Assembly (NCBI GenBank): GCA_934675095.1
Contig: CAKUPC010000007.1
Span: 1-48,113, forward strand
Source: an uncultured Bacteroidales bacterium
Lineage (GTDB): Bacteria > Bacteroidota > Bacteroidia > Bacteroidales > UBA932
DNA: 48,113 nt
Direction of reading: 5' to 3'
The notes beneath the pieces are model-generated. The model was not told where the DNA came from, made no database searches, and was given only the letters and a program-made list of their open reading frames with translations. The translations under genes and the position numbers were made by a program. Numbering within the stretch: the stretch's first letter is position 1; the number at the start of each line of letters is the position of its first letter. Positions 1 through 9,650 of this stretch are shown in pieces.

Positions 1-2
1 AC

Positions 3-470
3 GGGCAGACAAAAACCGCTGACACACAGACCTCCGCCACCGAGACTTCCACCGGCGACGACGGCGACACGAAGGGCAACACCAAGACCCCGATAGTGGA
101 TCTGAACAAGTACCGGGTGGTGTTCTTCTACTCGGGCTATATGCCGAACACCTACAACGCGCTTGACGACAAGCCGTGCGACGCGGCGACCGGCGTGCGC
201 TTCAGCTCGACGATAACAGCGATAGACAGCCACAACGCCCGCCTCGGTTTCGACTACGTCCTGGTGAACGGCGACGCGTCGAGCGTGATGGTGACGGTGG
301 GCCTGTACGACGAGGAGGGCACGCAGCTGTCGATGTCCCGCCAAATACAGGTTCCGATAATGCGGAGCATGCTCACGGTCGTGAAGGGCTCTTTCCTGAT
401 GCAGAACACGGGCGGCGGCGTTTCGGTCGATCCGGCCTTCGAGGGCAACTTCAACATAGTCCTGCATTGA
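3..470 (+). CDS. DUF6562-type fimbrillin-like protein, C-terminal part (5' end outside window)
   Basis: The frame is open from the left edge, so the gene starts upstream; no start codon is needed here. The visible 155 residues begin with a Thr/Asp-rich linker and continue into a beta-rich domain ending in VDPAFEGNFNIVLH. This end aligns by eye with the second half of the DUF6562 domain of the next two genes (their YVFAPADG... and NWRTNIVGN...DFNV segments match YVLVNGDA... and RSMLTVVKG...FNIV here). It lacks the extra beta-helix tail of its two neighbours and stops right after the domain. DUF6562 proteins are Bacteroidales surface lipoproteins resembling fimbrillin precursors; the role is unproven. 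It is followed after 50 bases by the next paralogue on the same strand, suggesting one operon. Confidence 0.7.
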   Translation, partial: GQTKTADTQTSATETSTGDDGDTKGNTKTPIVDLNKYRVVFFYSGYMPNTYNALDDKPCDAATGVRFSSTITAIDSHNARLGFDYVLVNGDASSVMVTVGLYDEEGTQLSMSRQIQVPIMRSMLTVVKGSFLMQNTGGGVSVDPAFEGNFNIVLH

Positions 471-520
471 CAGAAAACAATAAAAAAACAAAATAAACAA
501 CAATTTAACACAAAAAAGTC

Positions 521-3013
521 ATGAGAAAGACAACAACACTCAAGACCCTCGCGGCGGCCGCCCTGACCATTATGGCGGCCTCCTGCGCAAAGGAACAGCT
601 CGCCGACAACGGCGGGCAGTCAGGCGTGTCATTCACGGTTGAAGTACCGGGCGCACCGGCAACCAAGGCCATCGGCGACGGCACCACGGCAAAGGCACTC
701 TACTATCAGGTGTTCGACAACAACGGAGAGCCAATCTCCGGACTCGGCGTACAGACGACGACCTTCGGCACCGACGGCAAGGCCAAGGTAAGCTTCCAGC
801 TCGTGAAGGACCAGACCTACAACTTCATCTTCTGGGCGCAGACTGATGCCGAAGGCTACTATACCATCGGCGAAACCGAGACCGAGAAGGACCTCCGCAC
901 GATTACCGCCAAATACGATGGCAAGAAAGCCAACGACGAGAACTTCGACGCATTCTTCGCTGTGGAGAAAGAGTTCAAGGTTTCCGGTCCGGTAACCAAG
1001 GACATCACCCTCAAGCGTCCTTTCGCGCAGATTAACATCGCGTCAAATGACAGGATTTCGGCCGGTGGCACGCCTCAGACAATCAATTTTGAAGGTGCGA
1101 AGTCAGAAATCGCAATCAAGGGCATCCCTACGACATTCTCGCCTCTTACGGGTGCACTTGCCGGAGCGGGCGAGTCCTATGTCGAGTTCGCCACGGCTTC
1201 CGCACCTCTGAACGAAGTGAAAGTAAACGAAGTTACCTATACTAATCTCGCGATGAACTATGTCTTCGCTCCTGCTGACGGCGCAGTCTGCGACATCAAG
1301 GCAACGCTCACCGTCGATGACAAGAATGTTCTCCTCTCAGTTCCTAACGCCCCGATCAAGCGCAACTGGCGCACCAACATCGTCGGCAACATCCTTACTT
1401 CCGAGGCCGACTTCAATGTTGTCATCGACACGAACTTCGACGGCGACAACAACACATCTTGGGACGGTAATACCTTGACTCCTGTAACTCCGACAGCAGA
1501 TGGCGTCTATGAAATTAAAACCGCAGCGGAACTTGCCTGGATTGCCCAGCAGGTGAATCTGGCTCAGGATGGCTCACATTTCTCATTCTGGAACAAGACT
1601 GTCAAACTCATGAACGACATCTCTCTTGACGGTTTCCCTTGGACTCCAATCGGCGATGTTAATGCAGCCGGAACCATTGTTTATTTCGACGGTGTTCTGG
1701 ATGGTGACGGACATACTGTCTCAGGCCTGAACGTGAAGAGAAGTAAACGCTACCAGTATGGCGGTCTTGTCGGTGCACTTACCGGAACCATAAAGAACCT
1801 TACGGTTAAGAATGCCAAGGTAGAGGGCGTTGAGCGTGTCGGTGTCGTTTGCGGCTTTGCACAGCAGCGTTCAGGCGGTCCTAAAATTATAAACTGTCAT
1901 GTTTCGAATGCTGAAGTCACCGTTTCCCCGGCCGCACCGAATAACCGCGGAGACAAGGGCGGCGCAGTCTGCGGATATATTGCAGGTGGTACTCTTACCG
2001 AATGCTCTGCCGACAATGTCACCATCACCGGTTACAAGGATCTCGGTGGAATCACCGGCTGCATTGAAGGAGGTAAAGACAGGGACGGCAATTACGATGG
2101 GGTGAAGATAAGCAACAACCAACTCGGAGCGAACATCGTCATCAATGTTGACAACAGCAACAACCATGAGAATTTTGCAAAACCTGCAGATTACCTCGTC
2201 GGCCCGTATGTCGGCAGATTCTCAACAGAGGGCATTCTCGGCGAAGGCAACACAGGTGCTGAAAATGTCATAATCAACTATCCTCCGATTACAATTGCGG
2301 ACAACGCCACTTTTGCATCGTCATTCGCAAGCATAGAGGACGGCTCGACAATAGCTCTTGCATCCGGCACATACACCATTCCGACGCAGAAGGCACTTAA
2401 AAATGTCACCTTTGTCGGCAACGGCGAAACAGTGATAGACCTTGGCAGCAGCAATGACTGTCCTACAGGCACCGGAAAGTCTTATGATAATGTCACATTT
2501 AAGAACATTAAGTTTATCACATGGTCATCAGACTATAAAGGTTTTCAGCATAGCGACAACTTGGTGTTTGAGGACTGTACTTTTACCGGAAAGCATTTCT
2601 CTTATGGAACAGAGACTTATAAGGATTGCAAATTCATACAGACAGTGGCAGACTATAATATCTGGACATATTCCGGTGCTGTTTCATTTGAGAATTGCGA
2701 GTTTGACTGCCAGGGAAAAGCTGTCCTGATATATAATGAACAGAACCAAAATAGTGAGGCTGTTACGGAGCCATTGAAAATTAATTTCAACAATTGCACT
2801 TTTACAGCTCATGCAAAAGCCACGACATGGGATGGGAATCCTGTCGGGGCAATTGAAATTGACAGCAGCATATCTTCGCCATTTGAGGTTACTATAAATA
2901 ATTGCACGGCAACAGGATTCAATTATGACAGTTCTATATATCGTGTTAAGAAGCAGAAATACTATACTTCCATTGAACTCGATGGTCAGAAAACTGTTAT
3001 GGAGAAGAAATAA
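521..3013 (+). CDS. DUF6562 lipoprotein with GLUG-like repeats and beta-helix tail
   Basis: 830 residues. A lipoprotein signal ends at Cys22 (MAASC), so the protein should be anchored in the outer membrane. Residues about 35-315 form the DUF6562 fimbrillin-like domain, including LKRPFAQINIA and NWRTNIVGNILT. Residues about 325-530 hold a GLUG-like region with repeats such as YGGLVGALTGTIKNLTVKNA and KGGAVCGYIAGG. The last 270 residues look like a right-handed parallel beta-helix with many NCxF/DCTF rungs. The start ATG is the first in the frame and gives a clean signal peptide. It sits 50 bases after the preceding paralogue and 22 bases before the next. Likely a surface adhesin or fimbria-associated tip protein; ligand unknown. 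Base composition drops in the 3' third (see findings). Confidence 0.8.
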   Translation: MRKTTTLKTLAAAALTIMAASCAKEQLADNGGQSGVSFTVEVPGAPATKAIGDGTTAKALYYQVFDNNGEPISGLGVQTTTFGTDGKAKVSFQLVKDQTYNFIFWAQTDAEGYYTIGETETEKDLRTITAKYDGKKANDENFDAFFAVEKEFKVSGPVTKDITLKRPFAQINIASNDRISAGGTPQTINFEGAKSEIAIKGIPTTFSPLTGALAGAGESYVEFATASAPLNEVKVNEVTYTNLAMNYVFAPADGAVCDIKATLTVDDKNVLLSVPNAPIKRNWRTNIVGNILTSEADFNVVIDTNFDGDNNTSWDGNTLTPVTPTADGVYEIKTAAELAWIAQQVNLAQDGSHFSFWNKTVKLMNDISLDGFPWTPIGDVNAAGTIVYFDGVLDGDGHTVSGLNVKRSKRYQYGGLVGALTGTIKNLTVKNAKVEGVERVGVVCGFAQQRSGGPKIINCHVSNAEVTVSPAAPNNRGDKGGAVCGYIAGGTLTECSADNVTITGYKDLGGITGCIEGGKDRDGNYDGVKISNNQLGANIVINVDNSNNHENFAKPADYLVGPYVGRFSTEGILGEGNTGAENVIINYPPITIADNATFASSFASIEDGSTIALASGTYTIPTQKALKNVTFVGNGETVIDLGSSNDCPTGTGKSYDNVTFKNIKFITWSSDYKGFQHSDNLVFEDCTFTGKHFSYGTETYKDCKFIQTVADYNIWTYSGAVSFENCEFDCQGKAVLIYNEQNQNSEAVTEPLKINFNNCTFTAHAKATTWDGNPVGAIEIDSSISSPFEVTINNCTATGFNYDSSIYRVKKQKYYTSIELDGQKTVMEKK

Positions 3014-3035
3014 CTGATACTAATCATAAAGCATT

Positions 3036-5348
3036 ATGAAATTTACAAAGTATTTTATGGCAGCGGCGCTGGCAGTTCTGGCGCTGGGCTGCAACAAGGA
3101 GCAGGTGGCTGTTGAAGGTACGCCTGACGGACAGGAAGTGAGCGTGACATTCACGGCAGGACTTCCGGGCGCACCGGCCACCAAGGCCATCGGTGACGGC
3201 ACGACGGCGAAGAACCTTGTCGTTGCCGTTTATGAGAACGACGCTGAGAAAAGCGAACTTGCCTCTCTGCGCAAGACGGCTACATTCACCGACCTCAAGA
3301 CAACAGTGAACTTCAGCCTCGTGAAGGGCAAGACCTATCACTTCATCTTCTGGGCGCAGTCCTATGATGTGAATGCTCAGAACGGTCCTTACGACATCAC
3401 CGACCTCAAGAACATCGGCATCAAATACGATGGCGGCGCCAACGACGAGGCTCGTGACGCATTCTTCGCAGTCAGGAAGGACGTGAAGATTACCGGTGCA
3501 CTCACCGAGACCATTGAACTCAAGCGTCCTTTCGCACAGGTGAACTTCGGAACGGCCGACTTCGAGGCAGCGAAGTACGCAGGTGTAGAGCCTAAGACCA
3601 GCGTTGTCGAGGCTACCGACGTAGCCACAATCTTCGACCCGTTCGCAGGCGAGGGCAAGAACCCTACGACAGCGACGGTTCCGACGGCGTTCACGGCAGC
3701 CGCTCTTCCGACCGATCCGGAGACCATCACGGTGGAGAATGTTGCCTACAAGTACCTCGCGATGAACTACATCATCCCGACCGGTTCTATCGACGAGAAG
3801 CACGTCACCAACCTCACCGCGACCTTCACCGACGCAGCCGGCCAGAATGTAGAAGTCAGTGTTCCGAGCGCCCCGGTTCAGGCTAACTGGCGCACGAACA
3901 TCGTCGGCAACCTCCTCACCGACCAGGTAGTCTTCAACGTCGAGATCAAGCCTGCCTTCGAGGATGATGAGAACATCGACCTTCAGAACATCAGCACCCT
4001 CTCAGCCCTCAAGGCGCTCTTCGCCAACGGCGGCTCGGCTGTGCTCACTGACAACATTGAAATAAAGGAGGCTCTCGTGCTTGCCGGTGATAAGGAAGTT
4101 GTTCTTGACCTTAATGGAAAGAGCATCATCAACAAGTCCCAGGTAGTAAGAGGCGGAGGATATTACACGGAAGTCTTCAAAGTCGGCGGCAAGTCCCACC
4201 TTGTAATCAATGGCGACGGCGAAGTGAAGGCCCTTGCGGAAGATGTCGATGACGACGGCTATCGCATAGCTGTATGGGCTTACGATGAGGCAGTTGTTGA
4301 CATCAACGGCGGTTCATTCTACAACAAGCAGCGTAACCCTGCAACGGCAAATCTCATCTATGCAATGGGCAAGGCGACCATCAACATCGCCGGCGGCCGA
4401 TTCGAGACTGGAAACCTTGCAGCTGACGGCACGAGCCTTATGCTGAACCTTCGTGATTCAGACCGTGCTACAGCCAAAATCGTTGTTTCTGGCGGTGAGT
4501 TCGTTGCGTTCGACCCGGCCGACAATAATTCCGAAGGCGCTCACACCAACTTCTGCGCTCCGGGCTACAAAACCAAGGAACTTACTTCGGGCGTGTGGAC
4601 TGTCGTGGAAGCGTCAGTTATATACACGAAGGAGGAGTTTGTTGCCGCAGCGACTGCAAATGTCGAGAACATCGTCATCAAACTTCAGAACGATATTGAG
4701 TTCAATGACGGTGCAAGATATAACTTCTGGGAAATCGGTGGTGCGGACACCAAGACCGTGACTATCGAGGGCACTGGCAACGAGCTCCTTACATACGCCA
4801 ATGACTATCGCAGTCAAGTTAAAACTGTCAACCCGAATGCAAAACTCATTCTCAAGAACCTCAAGATGACAAGCACGGTTACTCCGTCTCCATGGGATGT
4901 GTATGACATCGTGTTCTGTACTCCTGTTGAAATTGAGAATGTTACATTCAACAAGGCAATTGGCTTCGGAGCTTCTGCTTATATGAAGAATGTTGTTGTT
5001 GATGAGTCTTCCAATACGACAACTGCTTCATATGCAATCTGGATTACTCCGGAGAAGGAGATGACCATAACGATGGACAACTGCGAGATTCGCAACACGG
5101 CATTCTCTGACGGTCGTGCAATCAAGATTGACGAGCAGTATGTAAGCAATCCGCAGAAAGTGACCCTTACGGTAAACGGCGGTAAGTTTGCTGCATCGTC
5201 ATCAAGCAAGGCACTTATAAATGTCAAGAATAAAGGTGGTAACGTCATCACTACAACCGGCAATATCGACATAACCGGAATCCCGAGCGGAAAGATGGTC
5301 GCAACCGACATCGCGGGCACCGTAACCTATAACGGAGTCCAGATGTAA
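3036..5348 (+). CDS. DUF6562 lipoprotein with beta-helix tail
   Basis: 770 residues. Lipoprotein signal ending at Cys19 (LALGC). The N-terminal 320 residues are the DUF6562 domain, with IELKRPFAQVNFG and NWRTNIVGNLLTDQ. The first residues after the signal share the stretch PGAPATKAIGDGTTAK with the preceding protein, nearly identical at the DNA level too (around 655 and 3169). The rest is a repeated beta-strand region typical of parallel beta-helices (for example INGDGEVKAL, DINGGSFYN, NIAGGRFETG, VVSGGEFVAF). It is the last gene of the three-gene set; a strong terminator follows 30 bases after the stop. Probably a surface-exposed adhesin-like protein. Family membership is judged by eye; the binding partner is unknown. 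Confidence 0.8.
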   Translation: MKFTKYFMAAALAVLALGCNKEQVAVEGTPDGQEVSVTFTAGLPGAPATKAIGDGTTAKNLVVAVYENDAEKSELASLRKTATFTDLKTTVNFSLVKGKTYHFIFWAQSYDVNAQNGPYDITDLKNIGIKYDGGANDEARDAFFAVRKDVKITGALTETIELKRPFAQVNFGTADFEAAKYAGVEPKTSVVEATDVATIFDPFAGEGKNPTTATVPTAFTAAALPTDPETITVENVAYKYLAMNYIIPTGSIDEKHVTNLTATFTDAAGQNVEVSVPSAPVQANWRTNIVGNLLTDQVVFNVEIKPAFEDDENIDLQNISTLSALKALFANGGSAVLTDNIEIKEALVLAGDKEVVLDLNGKSIINKSQVVRGGGYYTEVFKVGGKSHLVINGDGEVKALAEDVDDDGYRIAVWAYDEAVVDINGGSFYNKQRNPATANLIYAMGKATINIAGGRFETGNLAADGTSLMLNLRDSDRATAKIVVSGGEFVAFDPADNNSEGAHTNFCAPGYKTKELTSGVWTVVEASVIYTKEEFVAAATANVENIVIKLQNDIEFNDGARYNFWEIGGADTKTVTIEGTGNELLTYANDYRSQVKTVNPNAKLILKNLKMTSTVTPSPWDVYDIVFCTPVEIENVTFNKAIGFGASAYMKNVVVDESSNTTTASYAIWITPEKEMTITMDNCEIRNTAFSDGRAIKIDEQYVSNPQKVTLTVNGGKFAASSSSKALINVKNKGGNVITTTGNIDITGIPSGKMVATDIAGTVTYNGVQM

Positions 5349-5378
5349 TAGGAATACAAACAATCAGTACAAATCCCG

Positions 5379-5414
5379 ACCGGGCCGGAGGCTCAACCTC
5401 CGACCCGGTTTTTT
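5379..5414 (+). terminator. Intrinsic terminator of the DUF6562 operon
   Basis: ACCGGG-C-CGGAGG pairs with CCTCCG-A-CCCGGT (one C/A mismatch) around a CTCAA loop, followed by six T. It closes the three-gene DUF6562 operon. Confidence 0.9.
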
Positions 5415-5432
5415 GTGCTCGTCAAAAAATGT

Positions 5433-5463
5433 TTTGCAAATCGAAAATTAGATTTTATATTTG
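5433..5463 (+). promoter_or_regulatory. Bacteroidetes-type promoter for the DUF4143 ATPase
   Basis: TTTG at 5433-5436, 19 bases, then TATATTTG at 5456-5463. This is a full match to the known Bacteroidetes consensus TTTG-N19-21-TAnnTTTG. The start site would fall near 5470, after the upstream ATG at 5429, so it decides for the ATG at 5483. Confidence 0.85.
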
Positions 5464-5482
5464 CAAAAAGTTTTATAATCAG

Positions 5483-6631
5483 ATGTTTACACGAGAATTA
5501 CAGGCAAAACTGTTGCAGCTGTCAACAAAATTTCCGTTTGTTACCTTGACCGGACCGCGTCAGTCCGGCAAATCTACGCTGGCGAGGATGGCTTTCCCGA
5601 ACTATAGGTGTGTCTCCCTGGAGGATCTGGACACCCGCGATTTTGCAGAGACGGATCCGCGCGGATTCATCGCGGACTATCCGTCGGAGACAATCATCGA
5701 TGAGGTGCAGCGTGTTCCGTCCCTGCTGTCATATTTGCAGACTCATTCGGACAACACCGGGAAAATGGGAATGTATATCCTTACTGGGTCGCAGAACGCC
5801 GATTTGATGTCTGCTGTTGACCAGTCTCTTGCCGGGCGTGTCGGAGTGTTGACTCTGCTTCCTTTTTCCCATTCGGAAATGGTCTCGGCCGGTCTGACTC
5901 ACGATTCTGTGAATGAAGAGATTTTTACGGGAGGCTATCCCGGCATTTACGACAGGGGCATTGAACCGACGGATTTTTATCCGAGCTACATCCGAACTTA
6001 TCTGGAGCGGGATGTCCGCCGGATGAAGGGCATAGGGGACTTGTCCAAGTTCAGAAAACTTGTCAAGCTCTGTGCCGGCAGAATCGGTCAGTTGCTGAAC
6101 AAGGCCTCTCTGGCAGTGGAGTGCGGGGTCACGGCTCCAACGGTGGACTCATGGTTATCGATTCTTGAAGAGAGCTACATAATATATTTCCTTCGCCCGG
6201 ACTATAACAATTTTTCAAAAAGACTTGTGAAGTCGCCGAAACTTTATTTTTATGACACAGGGTTGGCCTGTTCTCTGCTGGAACTCCGCAGCCCGTCGGA
6301 ACTCTCGTCCCACTATCTGCGCGGCGGTCTGTTTGAAAACATGGTAATCAATGAGTTCTTCAAGTCTTCGTTCAACAAAGGGATGGAGCCGTCGTTGTCT
6401 TTTTGGCGTGACAGCACCGGGAATGAAGTTGATTTATTGAAGTCGGAGGCTGGAATGCAGTCCGGCTATGAAATAAAGTCCGGCGCCACATTCTCGCGTG
6501 ATTTTTTCGACGGACTGAATTTCTGGGGAAAGCTTTCCGGCGCGGACAGTGCCCGAAAATCCGTCATTTATGCCGGTGACATTGCAATGACAACTTCTGA
6601 CGGGCGCGTTATCCCGTGGAACGGACAATGA
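5483..6631 (+). CDS. AAA-family ATP-binding protein with DUF4143 domain
   Basis: 382 residues from the chosen ATG. An ATG 54 bases upstream (5429) is open but lies before the promoter -7 box, so it is unlikely to be used. Walker A is GPRQSGKST (about residues 24-32), Walker B ETIIDEVQ (about 72-79), followed by the sensor-like ILTGSQN; this is the AAA_14 module. The C-terminal half is DUF4143, a nuclease-fold domain, with YFYDTGLACSLL and the EVDLLKSEAG...YEIKSG stretch that resembles a PD-(D/E)XK core (D...E-x-K). Such proteins are very common in Bacteroidales, usually as single genes; their cellular role is not established. It stands alone between two transcription units. Confidence 0.88.
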   Translation: MFTRELQAKLLQLSTKFPFVTLTGPRQSGKSTLARMAFPNYRCVSLEDLDTRDFAETDPRGFIADYPSETIIDEVQRVPSLLSYLQTHSDNTGKMGMYILTGSQNADLMSAVDQSLAGRVGVLTLLPFSHSEMVSAGLTHDSVNEEIFTGGYPGIYDRGIEPTDFYPSYIRTYLERDVRRMKGIGDLSKFRKLVKLCAGRIGQLLNKASLAVECGVTAPTVDSWLSILEESYIIYFLRPDYNNFSKRLVKSPKLYFYDTGLACSLLELRSPSELSSHYLRGGLFENMVINEFFKSSFNKGMEPSLSFWRDSTGNEVDLLKSEAGMQSGYEIKSGATFSRDFFDGLNFWGKLSGADSARKSVIYAGDIAMTTSDGRVIPWNGQ

Positions 6632-6713
6632 TATTTTATTCAAAATAATTGCCGTAATGGATAAAAACAGGATTTTTTATCCATTACAATTTGATTTGTG
6701 GATAAAAGCATGA

Positions 6714-9641
6714 TTACCTTATAATCGCTCGGCCGGTGCGGCCGTCGGCGATGACGGTGAGGGGGCTGTCGAGGCGGACGGCGCGGAGGAACTCGGTCTC
6801 ATGGACGGCGGGGAGGGCGTCGAGGACGGAGGTGTCGCAGAGTTCGCCGGGGCGGGACCACGGGTTCACATTGATGTAGCCGGCGCCGGCCGAGGTCATG
6901 TTCTGGAAGAAATGCGTGCCCTGGCTCGGTTCAATGCGGAAATCGTCGAGGCTGCATTCCACGATGGCCTTCGCTTCCGAGATGTCGCTCCACTGCACCG
7001 GAACACCGAGGGAGGGGACGGCTGAGCCCCAGCGGCCGTAGCCTATTAGGACATAATTCCTCTTCAGACGGCGCATCTCGGCGTTGACGGCAGTGAGCGA
7101 GGCTGCGATTTCTCGGGTGCGCATCCTGTCGAACGCGCCTTGTTTGAGATAGACGACGTCGCATATTCCCGAAATCTCTCCCGGGCCTATGGCACAGTCC
7201 GAGCGGAGCCACGCCCCGTCGGTGTCAATCTTCGACCAATCGACGTCGCTGTTCATTCCGTCGATGGAAATAGGGCGTATCTGTAGCACGCTGAAGGCCA
7301 TGTCCCCGTCGTCCCTGAAATCGGCGGCGAACTCAATCTCGATGTCGCACTTCACTTCGGATTTCATGATTTCGAGAAGTGAGGCGAGGATTTCGGAGAG
7401 CGGCCATGTCCTGTATTTCAGAATCCTCGCGAAGGTGATGAACTTCGGTCCCTGAGGCGCGGCGGAATCGACCATGCGCATATTTTCATAGTCCCAAGTG
7501 GAGACTACGTTCCTGAACGAGCGGAACTGCCCGCAGTCGGCCACCGCAATCCTTTCGAGGTTCACGGCGTCATCGACGGAGGTCCTGAACCTTTCCGGAC
7601 TGAGGCTGAGGGCGAGCATGGAGGTCTGCGTCTGGGTCATCGTCAGCTCGGGCGTGGAGGTCTGGAGGACGCTGCGCGGGTATTTCGGGGAAAACCTGAG
7701 CACCGTCTCGCCATCGACCACCGCCTTGCCGAGCCCGTAGGCCAGTTTCACTATGCCGTCGGCCGGAGCCTCGTTGCCAATAGGGTAGAAATTGACCGAA
7801 CGCGCCACTCCCGAGACTGCCGGAAACCATCTGCCGCAGTCCTCGCTGCCGCAGACTTCCTGGAGCACGATTGCCATCTTCTCCTCGGAAATGACATTGG
7901 CGGTGGAGGTTATGTAGCCTCGCGAGGAGGCGAAGTAGATGGAGGCATAGACGGACTTGATTGCCTTGGAGAGCAGGCGGAGCTGCTGGTCCTCGTTGTC
8001 CGTGTGCGGAATCATGTAGGTGGAATAGACCCCGGCGAAGGGCTGGTAGTATGAGTCTTCGAGCTTCGAGGAGGAGCGGACTGCAAGAGGCCTGCGCGTG
8101 GTGCGGATAAAGACCCTGAGCGAATCCGTCAGCTCCTTCGGAAGGGTGGAGGCGACAAATTCGGAGAGAATCTCCGCGTCGGTGATGTCCGAGCCGATGA
8201 CATACTGGAGGCCGTTTTCGAGTATGAAGCGGTCGAACCAGTCGGTCGTGACGACGATTGTGCGGGGAACGGCTATGCGGACATTCTCCCAGCGGTCGTA
8301 AAGATTGTATTTGTGCAGGATGTGATTGAGGAAGGCGAGTCCCCGCGCCTTGCCGCCGAGCGAACCGTCCCCGAGCCGGGCGAAACGTATGGTGTCGTTG
8401 TAGCCGTCGTTGTCGAAGCGGGCTATGACCCCGACTCCCTGGCTGATGCGAAAGTCCCTGATGATCCTGAGGTAGGTTTCCCTGACGGCCGGAATGTCCT
8501 TCTCGTCTTTCATGCTGATGGGACGGAACTTGCCGGCGAGGGCGAACAGTCCCCGGGCGTAGAGCCAGCGCGAGATATAGTTGCGGTCGGAGAGGCTGCG
8601 GAGCGCGTCGGCGGGGAGGCTGCGGACGATTTCCTCGAAGTCCCGCAGGTTGTGCCCCCTTGCGATGATTTCCCCGCTCGCCGGGTCGGTGGCTATGAAG
8701 TCTCCGAATCCGAACTCCCGACCGATGTACTCGCTCAGTTCGTGGGTGAGGGTCTTTGAGGACTTAAGGATGAATCCGGCACCGAGGCTCTCTGCCGTCT
8801 GCCTCATGCTCTCCTGCGAGGACTGCATGAGGAACGGCATCGTAGGGTCTTCCCCACGCACGAGGCGGCAGAGGTCAACCCCGGCGTCGCTCTTCTCGGT
8901 GTCGGGACTGTCACCGCGATGGATCACGAATCCTATGTCGGAGATGACTCCGAGGAGGTTGCCGCCGTATCTGCGGTAGAGTTCCACCGCCTCGTCGTAG
9001 CAGGTCGCGAGCAGAATCTTGGGCCGCGAGCGCTTGCGCTGAATCTGCTGCTCCTCGTTGAGGGTGTCGCGGACGGCCTCGCTGTTCTGCTGGAGGACGA
9101 GCTTGTAGAGCAGCGGGAGGTAGGTGGAGTAGTAGCGCACGGAATCCTCGATGAGCAGGATCGCGCGCGCTCCCATTCCGAGTATGTCGTTGTCGGCGTT
9201 GAGCCGGTCTTCGAGCAGCTTGATGATGGCGATGATGACGTCGGTGTTGTTGTCCCGGCAGAATACATAGTCGATGCAGGACTTGTCCCGGCTGGCGATT
9301 CTGCGGTAAATCTCCTTCGAGAAGGAGCAGAGAAGGACTATCGGGGTGTCCGGGGATACCTCTCTGACCTGACGGGAAAAGTCGAAGACATCGACCTCGC
9401 CGAGGTTGTACATCGTGATTATGAGGTCGAAGCGTTCTTTCCCTCCGAGCCTTTCGAGGGCTTCGACAGTGGTCTCGGCACGCTCGATGGACGGGGGATT
9501 GCTGAGGTTCAGTTCGGAATATTCCCTGGTTATCCGGTATTCAATGTGACCGTCCTCTTCGAGCGCGAAGCTGTCGTAGCTGTTGCAGACGAGGAGGATT
9601 TTCCGGATTCTCCGGGACATCAGGGCATCGCGTCGTTCCAT
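6714..9641 (-). CDS. PEP/pyruvate-binding (ATP-grasp) protein with receiver-like N-terminal regions
   Basis: About 975 residues. The C-terminal half is a PPDK_N/PEP-synthase type ATP-grasp domain, seen in LGDGSLGGKARGLAFL, RPLAVRSSSKLEDSYYQPFA and LQIRPISIDG. The N-terminal 360 residues hold two stretches resembling response-regulator receivers (KILLVCNSYDSF...LIITMYNLGE...TPIVLLCSF and AILLIEDSVRYY...ISDIGF...GAGFILKSSKT). No swivelling phosphohistidine domain and no PEP-binding TIM barrel follow, so this is not a complete PEP synthase although such genes are often so named. The ATG at 9641 was chosen; a TTG at 9650 and an ATG at 9620 are possible. It follows gdhA by about 40 bases on the same strand, so co-transcription is likely. 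Function unknown. Confidence 0.78.
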   Translation of the reverse strand: MERRDALMSRRIRKILLVCNSYDSFALEEDGHIEYRITREYSELNLSNPPSIERAETTVEALERLGGKERFDLIITMYNLGEVDVFDFSRQVREVSPDTPIVLLCSFSKEIYRRIASRDKSCIDYVFCRDNNTDVIIAIIKLLEDRLNADNDILGMGARAILLIEDSVRYYSTYLPLLYKLVLQQNSEAVRDTLNEEQQIQRKRSRPKILLATCYDEAVELYRRYGGNLLGVISDIGFVIHRGDSPDTEKSDAGVDLCRLVRGEDPTMPFLMQSSQESMRQTAESLGAGFILKSSKTLTHELSEYIGREFGFGDFIATDPASGEIIARGHNLRDFEEIVRSLPADALRSLSDRNYISRWLYARGLFALAGKFRPISMKDEKDIPAVRETYLRIIRDFRISQGVGVIARFDNDGYNDTIRFARLGDGSLGGKARGLAFLNHILHKYNLYDRWENVRIAVPRTIVVTTDWFDRFILENGLQYVIGSDITDAEILSEFVASTLPKELTDSLRVFIRTTRRPLAVRSSSKLEDSYYQPFAGVYSTYMIPHTDNEDQQLRLLSKAIKSVYASIYFASSRGYITSTANVISEEKMAIVLQEVCGSEDCGRWFPAVSGVARSVNFYPIGNEAPADGIVKLAYGLGKAVVDGETVLRFSPKYPRSVLQTSTPELTMTQTQTSMLALSLSPERFRTSVDDAVNLERIAVADCGQFRSFRNVVSTWDYENMRMVDSAAPQGPKFITFARILKYRTWPLSEILASLLEIMKSEVKCDIEIEFAADFRDDGDMAFSVLQIRPISIDGMNSDVDWSKIDTDGAWLRSDCAIGPGEISGICDVVYLKQGAFDRMRTREIAASLTAVNAEMRRLKRNYVLIGYGRWGSAVPSLGVPVQWSDISEAKAIVECSLDDFRIEPSQGTHFFQNMTSAGAGYINVNPWSRPGELCDTSVLDALPAVHETEFLRAVRLDSPLTVIADGRTGRAIIR

Positions 9642-9650
9642 TTTGCGCAA

